Below are positions 61,985 to 64,000 of a DNA stretch of 64,000 bases, piece after piece. The translations under genes were made by a program, and so were the position numbers. This stretch comes from Cordylochernes scorpioides (Eukaryota > Arthropoda > Arachnida > Pseudoscorpiones > Chernetidae), in NCBI GenBank assembly GCA_030710605.1, contig CP092880.1, positions 17,585,649 to 17,649,648 of the forward strand. The letters are read 5' to 3'. Below the pieces are notes generated by a model. It was not told the DNA's origin. It was given only the letters and a program-made list of their open reading frames with translations, and ran no database searches. Position 1 is the stretch's first letter. Every line of letters begins with the position of its first letter.

Positions 61985-62335
61985 AAAATACAAAACTATT
62001 TTCTCACAATGAGTTTATTTTTATTTTAAAATGCAAGCTCTCAAGTGATAATCAATCTTCAACGGACTTTATAATAAAAACATCGACTATATCTTAGTCA
62101 GTCTTTATTTACGGGATAATTGGCCAGGAGTTATGGTCTTCTATCCCCCTACACCATGGCTGAACCAAGCAAACCGAACGCAAAACCACCGACCTAAATT
62201 TGTAATTATTTCTTGTAAGATATAGTCGACGTTTTTTTCTTTTTATTAAGCCCGTTGAAGAGCGGTTACCACTTGAGAGCTAGCATTAAAATGAAGCTCA
62301 TTATGAGAAAATATTTTATATTTTAAAAATTTTAT
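61985..62335. repeat. fold-back element
   Basis: Arms of about 110 bp (GCAAGCTCTCAAGTGATAA / TTACCACTTGAGAGCTAGC) around a 100-bp loop; the arms carry CGTTGAAG, a changed form of the Penelope motif. Confidence 0.65.
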
Positions 62336-62404
62336 ATCCAATTTAATAACAAGAAGTAACTATCCACAGCAATCCACATGTTGTATCAGATAGCGGGTAT
62401 TCAA

Positions 62405-62600
62405 TTATCTGTGTTGTTGTTCTTCTTTCTTATCTCTACACTGGGTGAAGCAGAATGCGTCTACCCTTGTCATCAATACTGGGAGCACTACTCAGTGGCA
62501 GGCCGACTTAGCTCCAAAAAAATGGCCTCTGGCATGAAGAACAGACGCCATGTGCAGCCGCTCCTAACATGGAGTACAAACGCTGCTTCCGTGTTGTTTA
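62405..62600 (+). repeat. dispersed repeat, copy 2
   Basis: Partner of 34435-34740; shares TTCTTATCT, CACTACTCAGTGGCAGGC and CTCCTAACATGGAGTACAAA. Confidence 0.65.
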
Positions 62601-62954
62601 CTTATTTAAACACGTTCTTGATAATTCCTCCTTCTAAACTACAAATTATAGAATTCATATAAAAATTAAAGGTATTTCTAAACTTCACACTCATAGAATT
62701 ATAGTTCTCTATTGGTTTGGTGTTTTCATTTGTATTATAAAGATGACGCGTTATTGTTACATATTAATTTTGCCTAACTATCCTTGTCCTTATTGTTTGC
62801 GGAAGAGCATTGCTCGATGCAAATATTTAAATGTAATTCTACTGTCCTAAAAGCTTATGTTCATAGCTTACTTAAATACCATTTCTAATATTTCACCCCT
62901 CAGTGTAGCATATAAAAGCAGAATGATACAATACAGTATTAGAGCTCTAAAGAA

Positions 62955-63022
62955 GCGGTCTGATAGATTAAAAATTGGCGAAACTGCTGGCTGGGTTCCC
63001 TATCAATGGGCCAAGCCCTCCC
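62955..63022 (+). ncRNA. decayed permuted hammerhead module, copy 7
   Basis: Keeps GCGGUC, UGGC-GAAACUGC (still pairs with GCGGU through a G-U) and GCCA-AG-CCCUCCC, but CUGAUGA has become AUCAAUGG, so no cleavage is expected. Confidence 0.45.
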
Positions 63023-63504
63023 AATATTTTTTCATTGCAGTAAGGACAGTAAAAGTTTGATTTATTTGTGAAAAGAAACATCCGTGTTTTGGGGTTTTCA
63101 TTTGTATTATAGTTCTCTATTAACAAAAATCACTGAGAAGACACTACTCCCATATGCAATACGCTTACAACTGATACAAATCTGAACAACTTTAAACCCC
63201 CCATAAACATCCTCTAATTTTATGTTTCAAAGATGAAAGGGGTGAGAAGTCCGACCACACCTCTTTGCGGTCCCTCCTGTACTCTTGGAATATTTAACCA
63301 AATTTTGGTTCGTTTTCAAGGTGACTAATGTGGCAACGGCACCTATTTTCCAATGAAGAACAACAACAAAGATGAAAGCTATTTTCATTTATTAGAAAAT
63401 ATATCAAATAAACTTAGATGGTGTTAACGTAAAGATAGAGGCTGCTTGGCCGGCATTCATATTTCTTGAAAATAAAGATACTTCGGCCAGTAAATCTTTT
63501 TATT

Positions 63505-63548
63505 ACCTCGACGTTTCGACAAAAATCTTTTGTACTCGTCAGTAGCAA
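63505..63548 (-). ncRNA. hammerhead ribozyme core, conventional order
   Basis: The complement reads CUGACGA (63536-63542), a helix II of ACAAAA/UUUUGU type, GAAA (63514-63517), then CGUC with cleavage expected after GUC. Helix III is the palindrome ACGU, so a dimer would be needed. Helix I is weak. Confidence 0.6.
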
Positions 63549-63599
63549 ACAAAAATTAAAACAAATTAGATGGTTTTTAATTCAGGAACACTACTAGAC

Positions 63600-63905
63600 A
63601 AATGATAGTGTTGATATTATAAAAACAAAAAGGCATATCCTGACCGCTCATATGAGCCTTTTAGATGAAAGAGCGCCATCTAGTAGAACAAAAATAAACT
63701 AAACGTTGATTTAACTTGTTACATGATATTTGGCCAAACTAATATCTTGATAAATCAATAAAAACCAACTACAAACGCGTTTATGGCTGTTGGCCATTCT
63801 CAGAATTGTGCGGGCTGTACCTCAACGACCAGAAATTTGGTCCAAAAGGCTTCCTGAGAAATAAATAAATGGCTATTTAAAGTCAAATTTGTGTAAATAC
63901 GCTGT
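63600..63905 (+). mobile_element. decayed single arm of the 33.1-kb fold-back family
   Basis: Aligns with the left arm at 33160-33430 (AGAGCGCCATCTAGT, GATATTTGGCCAA, AAACGCGTTT). The hammerhead core is degraded (CTGAGAA, ATAAA). Confidence 0.65.
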
Positions 63906-63937
63906 TCTCATGAGAAGAAATATACATATATAAACAC

Positions 63938-64000
63938 AGTAGAACCTCTCTGTAAAGAACAACATCTAATTGCAGAGCCAAGGTGTCCTTTAGAGAGAGG
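63938..64000. mobile_element. pogo/Tigger-like MITE, copy 4, cut by the window end
   Basis: Starts CAGTAGAACCTCTCTGTAAA, with the family interior following; the right end lies beyond the window. Confidence 0.7.

Overview
The window is animal genomic DNA, most likely from an arthropod. This is inferred from its transposon set: Jockey-type LINE, copia, Ty3/gypsy, BEL/Pao and mariner pieces, Penelope-like elements, and Helitron-type elements with microsatellite cores. The species cannot be fixed from sequence alone. It is AT-rich and almost wholly repetitive. The only host protein-coding sequence I recognise is a set of exon-like pieces of a lysosomal alpha-N-acetylglucosaminidase (NAGLU) homologue at 32.3, 35.8, 37.2, probably 60.7 and 61.7 kb. 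They lie on both strands and carry in-frame stops, so they look pseudogenised.

Layout. 0-2.2 kb: 3' end of a LINE split by a mariner. 2.5-6.9 kb: an intact copia element with near-identical LTRs and an internal initiator-tRNA-Met primer site. 7.5-15.7 kb: a long Ty3/gypsy element with gag, pol and 2.2 kb of non-coding DNA before the 3' LTR. 15.7-26.4 kb: Helitron/HINE-like arrays (hairpin plus CTAG 3' end, TCACGACCG 5' end, TAA/ATT cores), a full-length Jockey-like LINE (18.9-22.8 kb) and a 1.3 kb minisatellite. 26.5-30.0 kb: a full Penelope-like element (RT plus GIY-YIG) with a truncated tandem copy. 30.0-31.9 kb: Helitron-like elements carrying tRNA-Tyr and U2 snRNA pieces. 31.9-48 kb: the NAGLU exons among small repeats (fold-backs, MITEs, SINEs, LINE, Pao and Penelope fragments). 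48.4-49.9 kb: a third HINE array. 51.6-57.1 kb: three copies of a gag-only LINE-like element lodged in TG-rich minisatellite. 57-64 kb: AT-rich DNA, a tRNA-Asp-like sequence, MITEs, more fold-backs and NAGLU fragments.

The strongest signal not explained by standard feature types is a roughly 66-nt module present in seven copies (best at 31943-32008 and 59675-59740, minus strand). It contains every box of a hammerhead ribozyme: CUGAUGA, GAAA, a GUC cleavage triplet and three complementary helices. The strands occur in a permuted order, so helices I and II would have to form between two hairpin loops. Conventional-order hammerhead cores are also present, one in each arm of a 640-bp fold-back element at 33.1-33.8 kb and one at 63.5 kb. 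Several parts of this window therefore appear to carry self-cleaving RNA motifs tied to small mobile elements.
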